A DNA stretch of 48,466 nucleotides from Deltaproteobacteria bacterium RIFOXYA12_FULL_58_15. GTDB taxonomy: Bacteria > Myxococcota > XYA12-FULL-58-9. The translations under genes were made by a program, and so were the position numbers. The notes beneath the pieces are model-generated. The model was not told the DNA's origin, did not search any database, and worked only from the letters and a program-made list of their open reading frames with translations. This document shows, in pieces, positions 17,062 through 26,147 of the stretch (positions are counted from its first letter, which is position 1; each line of letters begins with the position of its first letter). Location of the stretch: positions 1 to 48,466 of the forward strand of contig MGST01000117.1 in the NCBI GenBank assembly GCA_001798605.1. Direction: 5' to 3'.

Positions 17062-17621
17062 GGCGACACCCTCAAGAGCCGAACGTTGCCGGTGGGACCA
17101 ATGAAGACTAGAGCGAACACATCTCCATCCACATTGCCCTTGTCATCGACGGCATGCAAAAAAACGGAGCCACTGTCGGCGCTACTCACACCGCCGTCTC
17201 CTGAGAAAATAATCGTGCCGTTGTCATCACCGCAGGAAGTGCACCACTTCCCATGTGGCACACCATCATAAGGCGCGGGCAATGCGGCGGAAACGCCTGC
17301 CTGAGGGCCGAAAACGATGTCGGAACCTGGCAAGGAATGGCTCATCTTCGTTTCGAGTGTACCGTCGCCATCGGTATCAGCCAGCACGGCATAGTTGCGA
17401 TTGACACGGTCAATGAACAGCCGCGATGGCTCCGCGGTGGATACCGCCAATCCCTGGGTCTCCATAAATGCCGCGTAAAGATTCCGTGCTTCGCCTGCGA
17501 GCGCTTGGGACCGTTGCATTCGGGTGAGATTCGGTACGGCCAAGGCCGCAAGGATGCCGATGATGGCGATCACCATCATCGTCTCGACGAGCGTAAATCC
17601 CCTTTGTCGTGGCGTGGGCAT
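17058..17621 (-). CDS. fimT: FimT/GspH-like minor pilin
   Basis: 187 residues. ATG 17621 shares one base with the pilY1 stop (TGATG), which favours it over an upstream start at 17642. The eight-residue leader MPTPRQRG is followed by FTLVETMMVIAIIGILAALAVPN, a canonical type IV pilin helix with Glu5. The downstream NLTRMQRSQALAGEARNLYAAFMETQGLAV resembles FimT/FimU/GspH. A DTDGDGTLE calcium-like loop, a CTSCGDDNG motif and a C-terminal VFIGPTGNVRL strand follow. FimU-type pilins bridge the minor pilins to the major pilin; some FimT proteins bind DNA. Confidence 0.87.
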   Translation of the reverse strand: MPTPRQRGFTLVETMMVIAIIGILAALAVPNLTRMQRSQALAGEARNLYAAFMETQGLAVSTAEPSRLFIDRVNRNYAVLADTDGDGTLETKMSHSLPGSDIVFGPQAGVSAALPAPYDGVPHGKWCTSCGDDNGTIIFSGDGGVSSADSGSVFLHAVDDKGNVDGDVFALVFIGPTGNVRLLRVSP

Positions 17622-20600
17622 CAATGTAACAACTCGCACCATTCTCGAGATACGGGGAAATGCACAATCTCCGTGGCTATGTCTGTGGTCAAGGCTTCCA
17701 TCTGTCGAGATGACTGGCCGCTGTCACTGGCACCGATGGTGAGGGTGGGAGTGGCACCACCACTTCCGATGCCCACGGTGATGGACGGTGCCGAGGGAAC
17801 CCCCTGCCCCAGGAGCACGGCCTCCTCTGCGAGGTTGGGTATGCCATCAGCATTCCAATCGAGCGCTCTGCCTGTCATGAGACTGCGTGCGTATAGATAG
17901 GAGTCGCCCGGAGGCAATGGATTACAGGCGCTTGCCCCGCCCGTGCACGTCCACGTCGGCAAGAATGTCGCATACAATGCGTAGCCGCTGAAGATGTCAT
18001 AGGGGGCGGCGCTCTTCTCCGGACCGCGAAGCTTCAAGTACCAGCCGCGGGTGGCGGCGCTCGCATATTGATTGTTGCTGGGATCTACTGGTTCAAGGTC
18101 GCTTTCGGTACACGGTCGCGTACCCGTACCGCTCGTGTTGGGACATTTTTCCAAATCGACCGCGTACAGCCGTTGAATGTAGGTGTCGGGGTCGGCGTCG
18201 GGCTCGGGGCACAATGCCGCATTGACCTCGGCGCTGATGGTGCCACCATCGATAGTCAGATCGGAAATTGGAATCATCATATCGCGGTCGCCACTGCCAA
18301 AGATGGCGCGTACCAAGTGGCCATGACGTGTCAAAGCGGGCGCAAAGAACAAGGGGCGAGGTTGGTACTCTGCCAATTCGATGTTGCCGTTGGCCCCCGC
18401 GTCAGGAGAGACCAAAGTGGCCACGGTGCGGAATACGACCTCAGGGGTGAAGTTGTCGATCTTGCCGCTGGTGAAGGTGGCAAGTGGTGTCTCGATGTGC
18501 CAAACCTGGCCGCCGTGGTCCACCGCAACGATTCCCGCAATGTAGGGGTAGGCCGAACCCAAGGTGGCGTAGAACACCGGCGTGGCTGGGAAAGAGTAGT
18601 CCATGTATTGATCGTCACCAGTACCTGTGTCCTCGAACAGGGCGAGCAGGTCACCGGTATACACGTCGATGATAAAGAGCATTTTGCCTTTGGCGTCCAG
18701 AGCATTGTAGCCACCGGAAACTAAAGCCACCCATCGGTCATAATCACCCGTACCATCGCCGTCGGTATCGACCTGCAACGGGCCGATAGACGCCGGTGCC
18801 GGGTAGGTATCCAACCAGGTTTGTCCCATGCGGCTGGAGATGGCTGTGCCGCTACTATCCTGATGACTGGCTTGGGGGAATTGCCACAAGAACACAGGAT
18901 TGTCGACGTCGGTGACATCGAGGGCGACGTAGGTGCTGCCACCGCGCCGATGGCCGTAGATGGCCACGGTCTTCCATTTGCTCTTGTTGGATGCGACTTC
19001 CTTATCGTCGGCACCACCGGTCCAAACGTCACGGACCATGACCGAGCCGTCGACCGTGTAGCCATGATTGGCAAGACCACAACTGCCTGTGCCCGGATCG
19101 CACCAATTCTTCAGCTTGGGCAACACCTCCGGACTCACAAACGCCCACAGCTCCTTGCCGGTGCCGCTGTCATATTTCTCATCGGTGCTATCCCAAGTAC
19201 CCGCGTGAAAGGCGTGGAGCATGCCGTCGTTGGCACCGATAAGAATGGTCTTCTTGCGCGCGTCGTTGTCGTCGGCGAAGGCCTTGTAGGAGGCTGTGTT
19301 ACCAAACACTCCGAGGCCACGGCCAACGGGTCTTTCGATGACATTCGGAATCGAGTGGAAGGGATCTCCCATCTTCCACCAACCATCAACCGGACCCGAG
19401 CCGTCACGAATGTTGTTGAGATTGCGGTCCTCGGTGGTGTTTCCGTCACCATCCGCATCATTGACATCGAGGCCGCGATAGAAATTGACGATTCCTTGCC
19501 CTGCCGTCACACCGCCCGACACATTGAGGGCATTGAGCAACTGATCCTGCCCGGAAGTGGACGTGACGTTGGCTGCGGTGAATGCCACCTGGTCGTCAAG
19601 GGTGAGCTCATCGGTGGGACTCGCCTTTTCGACGGCGGTGAAGATCGACCGCGCGGCTGCACTCATAAAGCAGCCGGAGACATCCAAGTTGAATCGATCC
19701 TGGGTGATCTCGTCGAGATCGCCGGCCAAATCGCCCGACAGACAGAGCTGTGCATCCCAGTGGGGATCAGCGGTTAAGAGATAGCCGTTGCTATCAAAGG
19801 TCACCCGATCTCCGTCCGTTGCCCCCTGGATACAGACTTCGCTGTCGTCTGAACCGTCAAAACAGCTGCAGGTCTCACCCGTCTGTCGCCCGATCTCTTC
19901 GTCACACATCTTGAAGGAAAACAGATGCCCCTCCCACAACTGAAAATCATCGGTGGGCCTGAACACCGCTTGATAGACTGAATCGGTCGATTGTTTGTGC
20001 ACGGTGGGCATTGATGCAGCCGAAAACCCGAGCGCACGTTGGAGAATATCCGCGATCGCCGCGGCAAAGGAGTTCTTCAACTCCTGCACGTTCAAGGCGG
20101 TAAAACAAGCCCCCGTTCCCGCGGATGCAGCCGATTGGAGAAGCCCAACGCAGGTCGTCGGATCCGTCGAATTGACGAACCCGTAGCTAATCACATAGGT
20201 GCCGACCGTCTGATCGTCATCCAGATCGCTGCGGTGATCGATGACAGTGAGAGCTTTGGCCACATCGTCGAAAAGCGAATCGTTCGTCTGATAATAGCCG
20301 TCGGTGATCGGTCCCTCACTGCTGGTGTTGGTGAAGGAAATGCTCGAACCCGAGGTAGCATCCCCACTGGGAAATCCGTCACTGACTGCAATAACGAAGT
20401 TATTGGCGTCACACGCGGTCCGCGACGAATAGTCGCAGATTGGGACGTCTCCAGTGGAACGGGAATAATAAAGGCCGAGATTGTCGAGCTTGGTTGCAAC
20501 CGGTGTGCCCCCTTCAAAAACCAGGTCATTGTAGAGGTAATGACTCCCACTGCTTGCGTCAAAACATCCGGTGTCGGGGTTCTCATCAAAGCAATCATCG

Positions 20601-22561
20601 AGGGTGGTGCCGGTCATGTCTGAGCAGGCCGGGGTAATCTCCCAGGACACGTTGCCGCTCGAATCCCCGAGGTCACTCGCCCCAATGCGCACATCCCCGG
20701 GCAAATCCGCGGTGAGATCCCGCACCACTTTGACGAGGGAGACACTCTTGGGCGGATAGAAGTTCAAAAAGTCTCCCAGGAAAGCCGGCAGGTCGTCGTT
20801 ATTGCCAGCGCCACCGGCGACATGCTCCCCAGGGGCGATGACTGCGTCTTTGCCCAGGACCGCACCATCGGCAATCACCGCCCCCGCGCCAATGGTAACA
20901 TCCTTCTTCATTTCCACGCCCTCACCGATGATGGCACCTGCGCCGATGTCCACCTCTTTTCTGATGTTGACCCCAGCGCCAATACAGACGCCGTCGAGGA
21001 TGTCACCTTCCTTGCGTATGTCGACGTCGTTACCAATGTAGACACCATCCCCAATGTTCTGACCCTTCCTCAAGTCGACGTTGTCACCGATGTAGACATT
21101 GTCACCGATGACGAGGTCCTTGGTGATGGTGACGTTGTTGCCGACGTAGACGTTGTCGCCGAATGTGGTGTCCTTGGCGATGGTGGTGTTACAGCCACAG
21201 ATGAAGTTCGTGCCATAAGTCACACCACTTGACATCTTGCATGTCGAGCAGATCGCCACGCTAGGAACCGGTGGGATGATGCCGCAGGTCGCGGTGGTGG
21301 GTTGAACGCAGTTGTCGTCGGTGCAGGGCGACGAGCTACACTCGCAGGTCGCCACATCAGGTCCGCCCCACGGCCCATCCGCAAGTGGCGGCAACTCCTC
21401 GCAACCCGATTCCGAACAATAGTTGTAGGTGCAGTTCGGGTCGGCGGTCTCGCAGGTTCCCGTGCAATCGGAGTCGCTGTCGCATTCGCTGCACACCTTG
21501 GGACCACCGCCGTTGCCGGTGTGCTCGACGCAAGGCTCACCGTTGTAGCAGTCGCTCGAATCCACGCAGAACACCCCCAAGGGTGCGCCATCACTCTTTG
21601 AGGGTGGATCCCATTCGCCATACGGCTGCTCCGCTTCGGAACAAGTGCCGATCTTGCTGCTCTTGACGCACGCATTGAACGGATTCGAGGTGCACGCGGA
21701 GGTGAGCTGGCACATATCCGTTCCATCACAATCGGCGTCGCTGCTGCATTGGTGACAAACCGACCCCGCCCCGCCCCCATGGGAATCGCACACGCCATCG
21801 CTGCAGTCGAAGGTGACCGTGCCATTGTCGCACAGAAATCCGTTTTGTCCGAAACCCGCGTTCGCCGCCGCCGAGGTCGAACAAGTTAGGCCCAGGGGAT
21901 TGCCGGTGGCACAGCCGTTACCAGTCGGTTCCCAAAAATAACCTTGGGTACGCAGGCTGTAAATACAGCGGGCCCGCTGGTCGCAATAGTCGGCGGCGAT
22001 CATTGTTTCGCAGAACTCGGCGATGGCGCTGTCGATCTGCCCTTGGACCGTGGACCCGGTCCCCGTGGTCTCCTCTTGCCAAGGTTTGGTCCACGCGTGC
22101 ACGTGAGTCGAGCCCGTCCGGTAGTAATCATCGTCGGTGCCGGACTCGCGGGCGTCAAACATGGGATAGCGGTCGCCACTGTTATAGGTCGTGCCATCCG
22201 ACGCATAGGGTGCCTGGTAGGTGGTGGTGCTTCCACCGCCGGGAGGTGCACCGGTCAATGCAGCGAGCTCGGGGCTTTTGCAAACCTGGGCCGAGTTGGG
22301 GGCATCTCTCGCCTGCAAGGTGTCTTTGTCGCACTCGGCTCCTGCAAGGTCCTCGCAAATGAGATTGTGCATCGATCCCGAGCTGTCAAAATAGAACATG
22401 ATGTTGGGAGGCGGCATCTCCGCCGCGGCGCCGGCGCCAACGACGATGAGGTCGAGGTCATCGGCGTAGGCACCATCGAAATCGGCGACGACGACGAACT
22501 CGAACAGGAAAATGCTAAGGGCAAAAACTGCGAGCTTCTTGTTGTCTTTGAGTTGGGTCAT
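17621..22561 (-). CDS. pilY1: PilY1-like pilus tip adhesin with inserted Cys-rich and beta-helix domains
   Basis: 1646 residues. A signal peptide probably ends AYA (about residue 33). A VWA domain starts with NIMFYFDSSGSM, MIDAS residues Asp59, Ser61 and Ser63. The fold is interrupted by about 540 residues: a cysteine-rich part (about 190-457, for example CSSDADCDGTDMC) and seven coils of hexapeptide beta-helix (about 461-580). The VWA resumes near 605, with GGTPVATKL around 685 and NNFVIAVSDG around 721-730. The C-terminal half is the PilY1 beta-propeller: WEGHLFSFK, LIGANDGMLHAFHAG, GSTYVALDVTD, and the calcium loop DTDGDGTGDYD at about 1265-1275. PilY1 caps the minor pilin complex and mediates adhesion or mechanosensing. 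Starts and stops overlap pilX and fimT. Confidence 0.93.
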   Translation of the reverse strand: MTQLKDNKKLAVFALSIFLFEFVVVADFDGAYADDLDLIVVGAGAAAEMPPPNIMFYFDSSGSMHNLICEDLAGAECDKDTLQARDAPNSAQVCKSPELAALTGAPPGGGSTTTYQAPYASDGTTYNSGDRYPMFDARESGTDDDYYRTGSTHVHAWTKPWQEETTGTGSTVQGQIDSAIAEFCETMIAADYCDQRARCIYSLRTQGYFWEPTGNGCATGNPLGLTCSTSAAANAGFGQNGFLCDNGTVTFDCSDGVCDSHGGGAGSVCHQCSSDADCDGTDMCQLTSACTSNPFNACVKSSKIGTCSEAEQPYGEWDPPSKSDGAPLGVFCVDSSDCYNGEPCVEHTGNGGGPKVCSECDSDSDCTGTCETADPNCTYNYCSESGCEELPPLADGPWGGPDVATCECSSSPCTDDNCVQPTTATCGIIPPVPSVAICSTCKMSSGVTYGTNFICGCNTTIAKDTTFGDNVYVGNNVTITKDLVIGDNVYIGDNVDLRKGQNIGDGVYIGNDVDIRKEGDILDGVCIGAGVNIRKEVDIGAGAIIGEGVEMKKDVTIGAGAVIADGAVLGKDAVIAPGEHVAGGAGNNDDLPAFLGDFLNFYPPKSVSLVKVVRDLTADLPGDVRIGASDLGDSSGNVSWEITPACSDMTGTTLDDCFDENPDTGCFDASSGSHYLYNDLVFEGGTPVATKLDNLGLYYSRSTGDVPICDYSSRTACDANNFVIAVSDGFPSGDATSGSSISFTNTSSEGPITDGYYQTNDSLFDDVAKALTVIDHRSDLDDDQTVGTYVISYGFVNSTDPTTCVGLLQSAASAGTGACFTALNVQELKNSFAAAIADILQRALGFSAASMPTVHKQSTDSVYQAVFRPTDDFQLWEGHLFSFKMCDEEIGRQTGETCSCFDGSDDSEVCIQGATDGDRVTFDSNGYLLTADPHWDAQLCLSGDLAGDLDEITQDRFNLDVSGCFMSAAARSIFTAVEKASPTDELTLDDQVAFTAANVTSTSGQDQLLNALNVSGGVTAGQGIVNFYRGLDVNDADGDGNTTEDRNLNNIRDGSGPVDGWWKMGDPFHSIPNVIERPVGRGLGVFGNTASYKAFADDNDARKKTILIGANDGMLHAFHAGTWDSTDEKYDSGTGKELWAFVSPEVLPKLKNWCDPGTGSCGLANHGYTVDGSVMVRDVWTGGADDKEVASNKSKWKTVAIYGHRRGGSTYVALDVTDVDNPVFLWQFPQASHQDSSGTAISSRMGQTWLDTYPAPASIGPLQVDTDGDGTGDYDRWVALVSGGYNALDAKGKMLFIIDVYTGDLLALFEDTGTGDDQYMDYSFPATPVFYATLGSAYPYIAGIVAVDHGGQVWHIETPLATFTSGKIDNFTPEVVFRTVATLVSPDAGANGNIELAEYQPRPLFFAPALTRHGHLVRAIFGSGDRDMMIPISDLTIDGGTISAEVNAALCPEPDADPDTYIQRLYAVDLEKCPNTSGTGTRPCTESDLEPVDPSNNQYASAATRGWYLKLRGPEKSAAPYDIFSGYALYATFLPTWTCTGGASACNPLPPGDSYLYARSLMTGRALDWNADGIPNLAEEAVLLGQGVPSAPSITVGIGSGGATPTLTIGASDSGQSSRQMEALTTDIATEIVHFPVSREWCELLH
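20822..21193 (-). repeat. Region of PilY1 encoding a seven-coil left-handed beta-helix (54-bp period)
   Basis: The translation at residues 458-580 consists of hexads of the [IVL]-G-x4 type, three per coil: IGDNVY IGDNVD LRKGQN, then IGDGVY IGNDVD IRKEGD, and so on. Lysines occupy the same position in every third hexad (463, 481, 499, 517, 535, 553, 571), exactly 18 residues apart. This is the sequence signature of LbH acyltransferase-like solenoids, but no acyltransferase catalytic histidine or domain accompanies it. The DNA repeats with a 54-base period but is too diverged, and too clearly coding, to be a CRISPR. Confidence 0.88.
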
Positions 22562-23073
22562 CGTTCACTCACCGGCAATCCATACTTGAAGATGGTTTCA
22601 ACTTCTCGGGTGCCGTGTCCCGTTCCACCGCAGACCGCAGTCATCCTGATGAGATGGACGCCTGTGCTGAGGTTCCCGCCACCGCCAGAGCCGAGAACAT
22701 TGGCGATGTTTTCCCCGACATATAGGCTCGATGCGTCGTAGGTGCTGGGATCCAGCACCTCGAGGGGAGATGTCCCATCACCGTCGTAGTGCCCAGCTCG
22801 ATAGGTCAGCTCAATTCCTGAGCCCGATATCGTACCCTCGGTGGCGTCGAAACTACTGACATTGGGCATCATGGCCCGCATTCTTGCAAGCCCCGCCTCT
22901 GCGCACGCCTCATCCACCGCCTTGGTGCGAAAACCCCGCGTCTTGGACAATTGACCACTGGTGACCGCAATGGCGGCCAGTCCACCGATGAGGATCACGA
23001 CGAGAACCACGACGACCACGATCAATGAGGCGCCGCGTTCATTTTGTCGAATGTTTGCTAGATGATGTCTCAT
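22558..23073 (-). CDS. pilX: PilX-like minor pilin
   Basis: 171 residues. ATG 23073 is preceded by AGGGAG at a good distance. A 14-residue leader ending NERG precedes ASLIVVVVVLVVILIGGLAAIAVTSGQ. Position 5 of the mature chain is Val rather than Glu, as in PilX/GspK-type pilins that sit at the very tip. After the helix, KAVDEACAEAGLARMRAMM is a typical PilX segment. It is the first gene of the operon, overlapping pilY1 by four bases. PilX and PilY1 are interdependent for tip assembly in Neisseria and Pseudomonas. A longer in-frame start at 23181 would lie upstream of the promoter and lacks an SD. Confidence 0.85.
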   Translation of the reverse strand: MRHHLANIRQNERGASLIVVVVVLVVILIGGLAAIAVTSGQLSKTRGFRTKAVDEACAEAGLARMRAMMPNVSSFDATEGTISGSGIELTYRAGHYDGDGTSPLEVLDPSTYDASSLYVGENIANVLGSGGGGNLSTGVHLIRMTAVCGGTGHGTREVETIFKYGLPVSER

Positions 23074-23100
23074 GTCGCTCCCTGTTCTTGCGCCGGATCG

Positions 23101-23116
23101 TGCAATAAATGTGCCA
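23101..23116 (-). promoter_or_regulatory. Near-consensus sigma-54 promoter of the pilX-pilY1 operon
   Basis: Read on the minus strand: TGGCACATTTATTGCA. It has the complete -24 TGGCAC, correct spacing, and a -12 TTGCA; only the degenerate G after TGGCAC differs. Initiation about 12 bases after the -12 GC (near 23090) gives a short leader containing the SD and then ATG 23073. Sigma-54 promoters require an enhancer-binding activator; PilR plays that part for pilA in other bacteria. Confidence 0.75.
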
Positions 23117-23471
23117 GAATGCCGAATCTCGTCATTTTTCTTCGCTTTGTTGGCGAGTTGAGTGTTGTCACCGGGTTTCATCTAACCGCTCAATAACAAA
23201 CGAGTAAATCGTTCAATAGAAGATGTGGCCTTGGCGAAAGATGCACATCGCAACGAGCTCTCTGATCATCCGAGTTGAAACTATTTTCATATCGATTACC
23301 GCCCCTTGCCCTGCGGTACGCACGGCATAGCCGTAACGCATAGTATTTAAATGGAATATTTCAACGGGTATGAGCGTCGACGTTCTTTGTGCTACGCAAT
23401 CTTTGCAAATGAGGGCAGGTGCGGGCAAGTAGGTGTTTGAAAGATTGTCTTTCCCGCTTGGCGCGTTTTGG
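23117..23471. other. Non-coding gap between the polysaccharide operon and the pilus operon
   Basis: About 355 bases with lower G+C than the flanks and no convincing ORF. It would contain any enhancer sites for the sigma-54 promoter. A small inverted repeat (GAAAGA-TTG-TCTTTC, 23439-23453) lies just after the glycosyltransferase stop; it is too weak to call a terminator. Confidence 0.5.
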
Positions 23472-24767
23472 TTACCGAAGGACCCGTTTGATTTTCTGAA
23501 TGCCCTCGGCCAAGCGGCCAACAACGGTATTGACACTCTCCTGCAAATCCAACAGACGGCGCAACCAGGATAGACGTTCCGTGCCAGGTTGGTCGGGTGC
23601 CCGAGTGGGCGTGGCCGCCCACCGGGTCAACGGCTCGCCCAGGATGAATGGATCGTACGCGATTGCGAGATCGTCACGCTCGTCGGCAATCACTCGGCGC
23701 CAGCCTTCGAGTCTCGCCATCACCTCGTCCATGGCCTTCACCACATGGCTTGGGTCACGAACGTTGATGACCTGAAGCACTCCCCGTTTCGCCAGCTCAT
23801 CGACAATCTCTGCACCTACTGTCGAGATTTGCGGCAATCCGGCCGCAAGTCCAAAAAGGATCCGGTTGCGTGAACCCAGTTCGGTCTCGTAACACTGGAG
23901 ATCCAAGTTCAAGCCGAGATGACAGGTGGCCAGAACTCCCGGTAGGTCCTTGAAGGAAACATACCCATGCGGTTCGATTCTTCTGACGAGATCCAGCCCT
24001 TCGAGCCGTTGAAGAAAGCGAGAGTAGGCAACCCGGTTGAAATCGCCCAGCACTCCACCGTTCAAGACCCACGTCACGTCCTCGTCGCGCATCTTCGCCA
24101 TGGTCCCAATGAGAAGATCGACGTCTGTCCAGTGATTGAAACTTCCCATCAAGCTCACGCGCACAGAGTCACCTGAGCGCGGCTCGGGGGAAACGGGCAG
24201 AACGTTGGGAAACGCTACAGTTATCACCTCGACAAATTCATGCCCCGTCGTTTGCCCTGAGAGTCGCCCACACAACCCGAGCTGACCAATCATGGCGTGG
24301 CGTTGCCGCTTCGAGACAGCCGAGAGCTTGTCGGCGCGCAGAAGTGCCGACAACGCCGCCCTGAGATGATGTCTCGCGTAATACGACTGACCTTCTGTCC
24401 GCTCCCGCACCTGGGATTCGGCCATGAGATCTCCAGGCAGATCCACCCAAACCGGTACCTCTGAGGGCAAGTGTCGCAGGACAAACAACGCAGGATAAGA
24501 CCCCGCCAGAACAACAACGTCAGGCTTCACTTGCTGACAGATGCGTCGCACGAGTGACTCGTCGACCGCGCGATCGGCAACGACCCGACGAACATGCTCT
24601 TGCGTTGATTCCGGTTCGTCGGTCGGCCAGAATGCGACGGTTTCAACCTCATGACCACTGCGCTCGAGCGCATCCTTGAAATGTTGCAGGCGAAATCCGC
24701 TGGCGGTCAAATGTCGTGCCTCGGGTTCTGGAAAGGGACCGCTGCCCCAAAGAAGGATCTTGCCCAT
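23472..24767 (-). CDS. GT4-like glycosyltransferase
   Basis: 431 residues with a GT-B layout. The N-terminal half opens with KILLWGSGPFPEPEARHLTASG and contains DVVVLAGSYPALFVLRHL; the C-terminal half starts with VRVSLMGSFNHWTDVDLLI and includes a sugar-nucleotide-binding-like segment (CYETELGSRNRILFGLAAGLPQIS). The classical E-x7-E motif is present only in modified form (ETELGSRNR). It has no signal peptide or membrane helix, so cytoplasmic or membrane-associated action on a lipid-linked glycan is expected. It is last in the wzm-wzt operon, 63 bases after the preceding GT4 gene. Its donor and linkage cannot be deduced. Confidence 0.78.
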   Translation of the reverse strand: MGKILLWGSGPFPEPEARHLTASGFRLQHFKDALERSGHEVETVAFWPTDEPESTQEHVRRVVADRAVDESLVRRICQQVKPDVVVLAGSYPALFVLRHLPSEVPVWVDLPGDLMAESQVRERTEGQSYYARHHLRAALSALLRADKLSAVSKRQRHAMIGQLGLCGRLSGQTTGHEFVEVITVAFPNVLPVSPEPRSGDSVRVSLMGSFNHWTDVDLLIGTMAKMRDEDVTWVLNGGVLGDFNRVAYSRFLQRLEGLDLVRRIEPHGYVSFKDLPGVLATCHLGLNLDLQCYETELGSRNRILFGLAAGLPQISTVGAEIVDELAKRGVLQVINVRDPSHVVKAMDEVMARLEGWRRVIADERDDLAIAYDPFILGEPLTRWAATPTRAPDQPGTERLSWLRRLLDLQESVNTVVGRLAEGIQKIKRVLR

Positions 24768-24830
24768 GCCTCGTTGTGACCTTATCGGGCCTGAGGATCA
24801 AGTCTATGATACGTCAACGATGCACTGGCG

Positions 24831-26147
24831 TCACCGTTTGAGCGTGAGAGCACCGACCATGTCGGCTAGATTCGGCAACATGATGTCGAGCTCGACCTCA
24901 CTGAGAAAATCCGCTGCGATCCGACCCGAACGCTCTGCCAGCTTCCTTGAAATCCACAACTGTTGGTACGTGGAGTTCTTCGCAAGCATCTCCGACACCG
25001 CCTCCGCGTATTGTGTGGGCGAATGGAACGCTTTCAGTCTCTCTTCTCCCCGCTGCCCCATTTCGACGAGCTTCTGCGGCTCGGCCAACATCCCTCGCAG
25101 ATGTGTTCGGAGATCTTCGACCTCGTGGTCCGGCCGCACGAACAAAGAGGTGTCTACGCAATGTTCTGCGTACCAACCCGCCTCGGTCACCAAACTCGGA
25201 AGAGCATGGCTCCACAGCCGCAGCTGACTCCCTGACGCCTCGCCCATGGTTGGGTTGCGCAGATTGATCACGAGGTCCGCGCCAGCAAGAGCCGAGTCGA
25301 GTCGAGCGGTGGAAACGAATCCGCGAACTCGGACGATGTTGTCCAGATGACGCTCTTCGACCCTTTGGCGCAACGCTTCTGCCTCCGAATACCTACCGTA
25401 CACATCGAGCAGAAACAGATGTCGTGCTTCGAAGTCGCTCAAAGAATCCAGAATTGCGTCGAGTCGACGGTTGGGGCCGAGAAAGCCAAAGACGACGAGC
25501 CGATAGGGTGGCTGTTGACGCCATGACGCCCGCTTGCTGCGGCCGCTTTCCATGTCTGCACGCACGGGGAAGGGCAAGTTCGCGCAACAGACAGGCAATT
25601 CGGCTCGTTGGGCAAGCCCGTCAAATGCGGCAGAGCTGTGCACAACAACACCCAAAGCGTTTCGCAACGCCAATTCGGTCATTGGAAAACGAGTGCCGAG
25701 ATCTTCGGTGGACAGCTTACCTTGCCAATACGCCTCTGCGGCATCCCGTCCACCACAAGGGTACAGACCCCCCATGATCTTCACGTACGTCGCACGGTCA
25801 ACCTCGCGAGCACCAAAGATGGAGGCGAAAAGATGCTGCAGCGAGATGTCGTGGAGAATCACTACCCCTGGCGCATGTTGGCTAACCAGCCAAATGCCAG
25901 AGTGAAATCGCGGATCATTGCCAAGGTTGTAGACATTGACGTCGGCATTGTGAAGGGTCTCCCAATCGATGTCGCACGACTCAAATCGAACAACTCTGAC
26001 ATGTTGCTCCAGGGTGCGTGGCCATTTGCTCCCTTCGGTCCACACGGCAATCTCGGCCTGAGCGGCGAGGGCCGGGAGGGCTCGCATCGAAAAATCGGCA
26101 ATGTCCGTTTCGGCCGGAGGCAGCGGCGAAAACCAGTTAATCTTCAT
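24831..26147 (-). CDS. GT4 family glycosyltransferase
   Basis: 438 residues, GT-B fold. The N-terminus MKINWFSPLPPAETDIADFSMRAL is of the WfxPLPP..sGIA type seen in GT4 enzymes of O-antigen and capsule loci. The middle contains GVVILHDISLQHLF, and the C-terminal half begins RLVVFGFLGPNRRLDAIL with SGSQLRLWSHALPSLVTEAG near the donor site. Its start overlaps the stop of the upstream gene by four bases. It probably adds a sugar to the undecaprenyl-linked chain exported by the Wzm/Wzt transporter encoded upstream in the same operon; the specificity is unknown. Confidence 0.85.
   Translation of the reverse strand: MKINWFSPLPPAETDIADFSMRALPALAAQAEIAVWTEGSKWPRTLEQHVRVVRFESCDIDWETLHNADVNVYNLGNDPRFHSGIWLVSQHAPGVVILHDISLQHLFASIFGAREVDRATYVKIMGGLYPCGGRDAAEAYWQGKLSTEDLGTRFPMTELALRNALGVVVHSSAAFDGLAQRAELPVCCANLPFPVRADMESGRSKRASWRQQPPYRLVVFGFLGPNRRLDAILDSLSDFEARHLFLLDVYGRYSEAEALRQRVEERHLDNIVRVRGFVSTARLDSALAGADLVINLRNPTMGEASGSQLRLWSHALPSLVTEAGWYAEHCVDTSLFVRPDHEVEDLRTHLRGMLAEPQKLVEMGQRGEERLKAFHSPTQYAEAVSEMLAKNSTYQQLWISRKLAERSGRIAADFLSEVELDIMLPNLADMVGALTLKR

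Noticed and set aside
18068-20623. Several long plus-strand frames opposite pilY1
   Set aside because: No SD, no recognisable domain; the minus strand carries conserved PilY1 motifs throughout.
20822-21193. Regular DNA repeat resembling an array
   Set aside because: Period 54 bases without constant direct repeats or unique spacers; it encodes beta-helix coils, so not a CRISPR.
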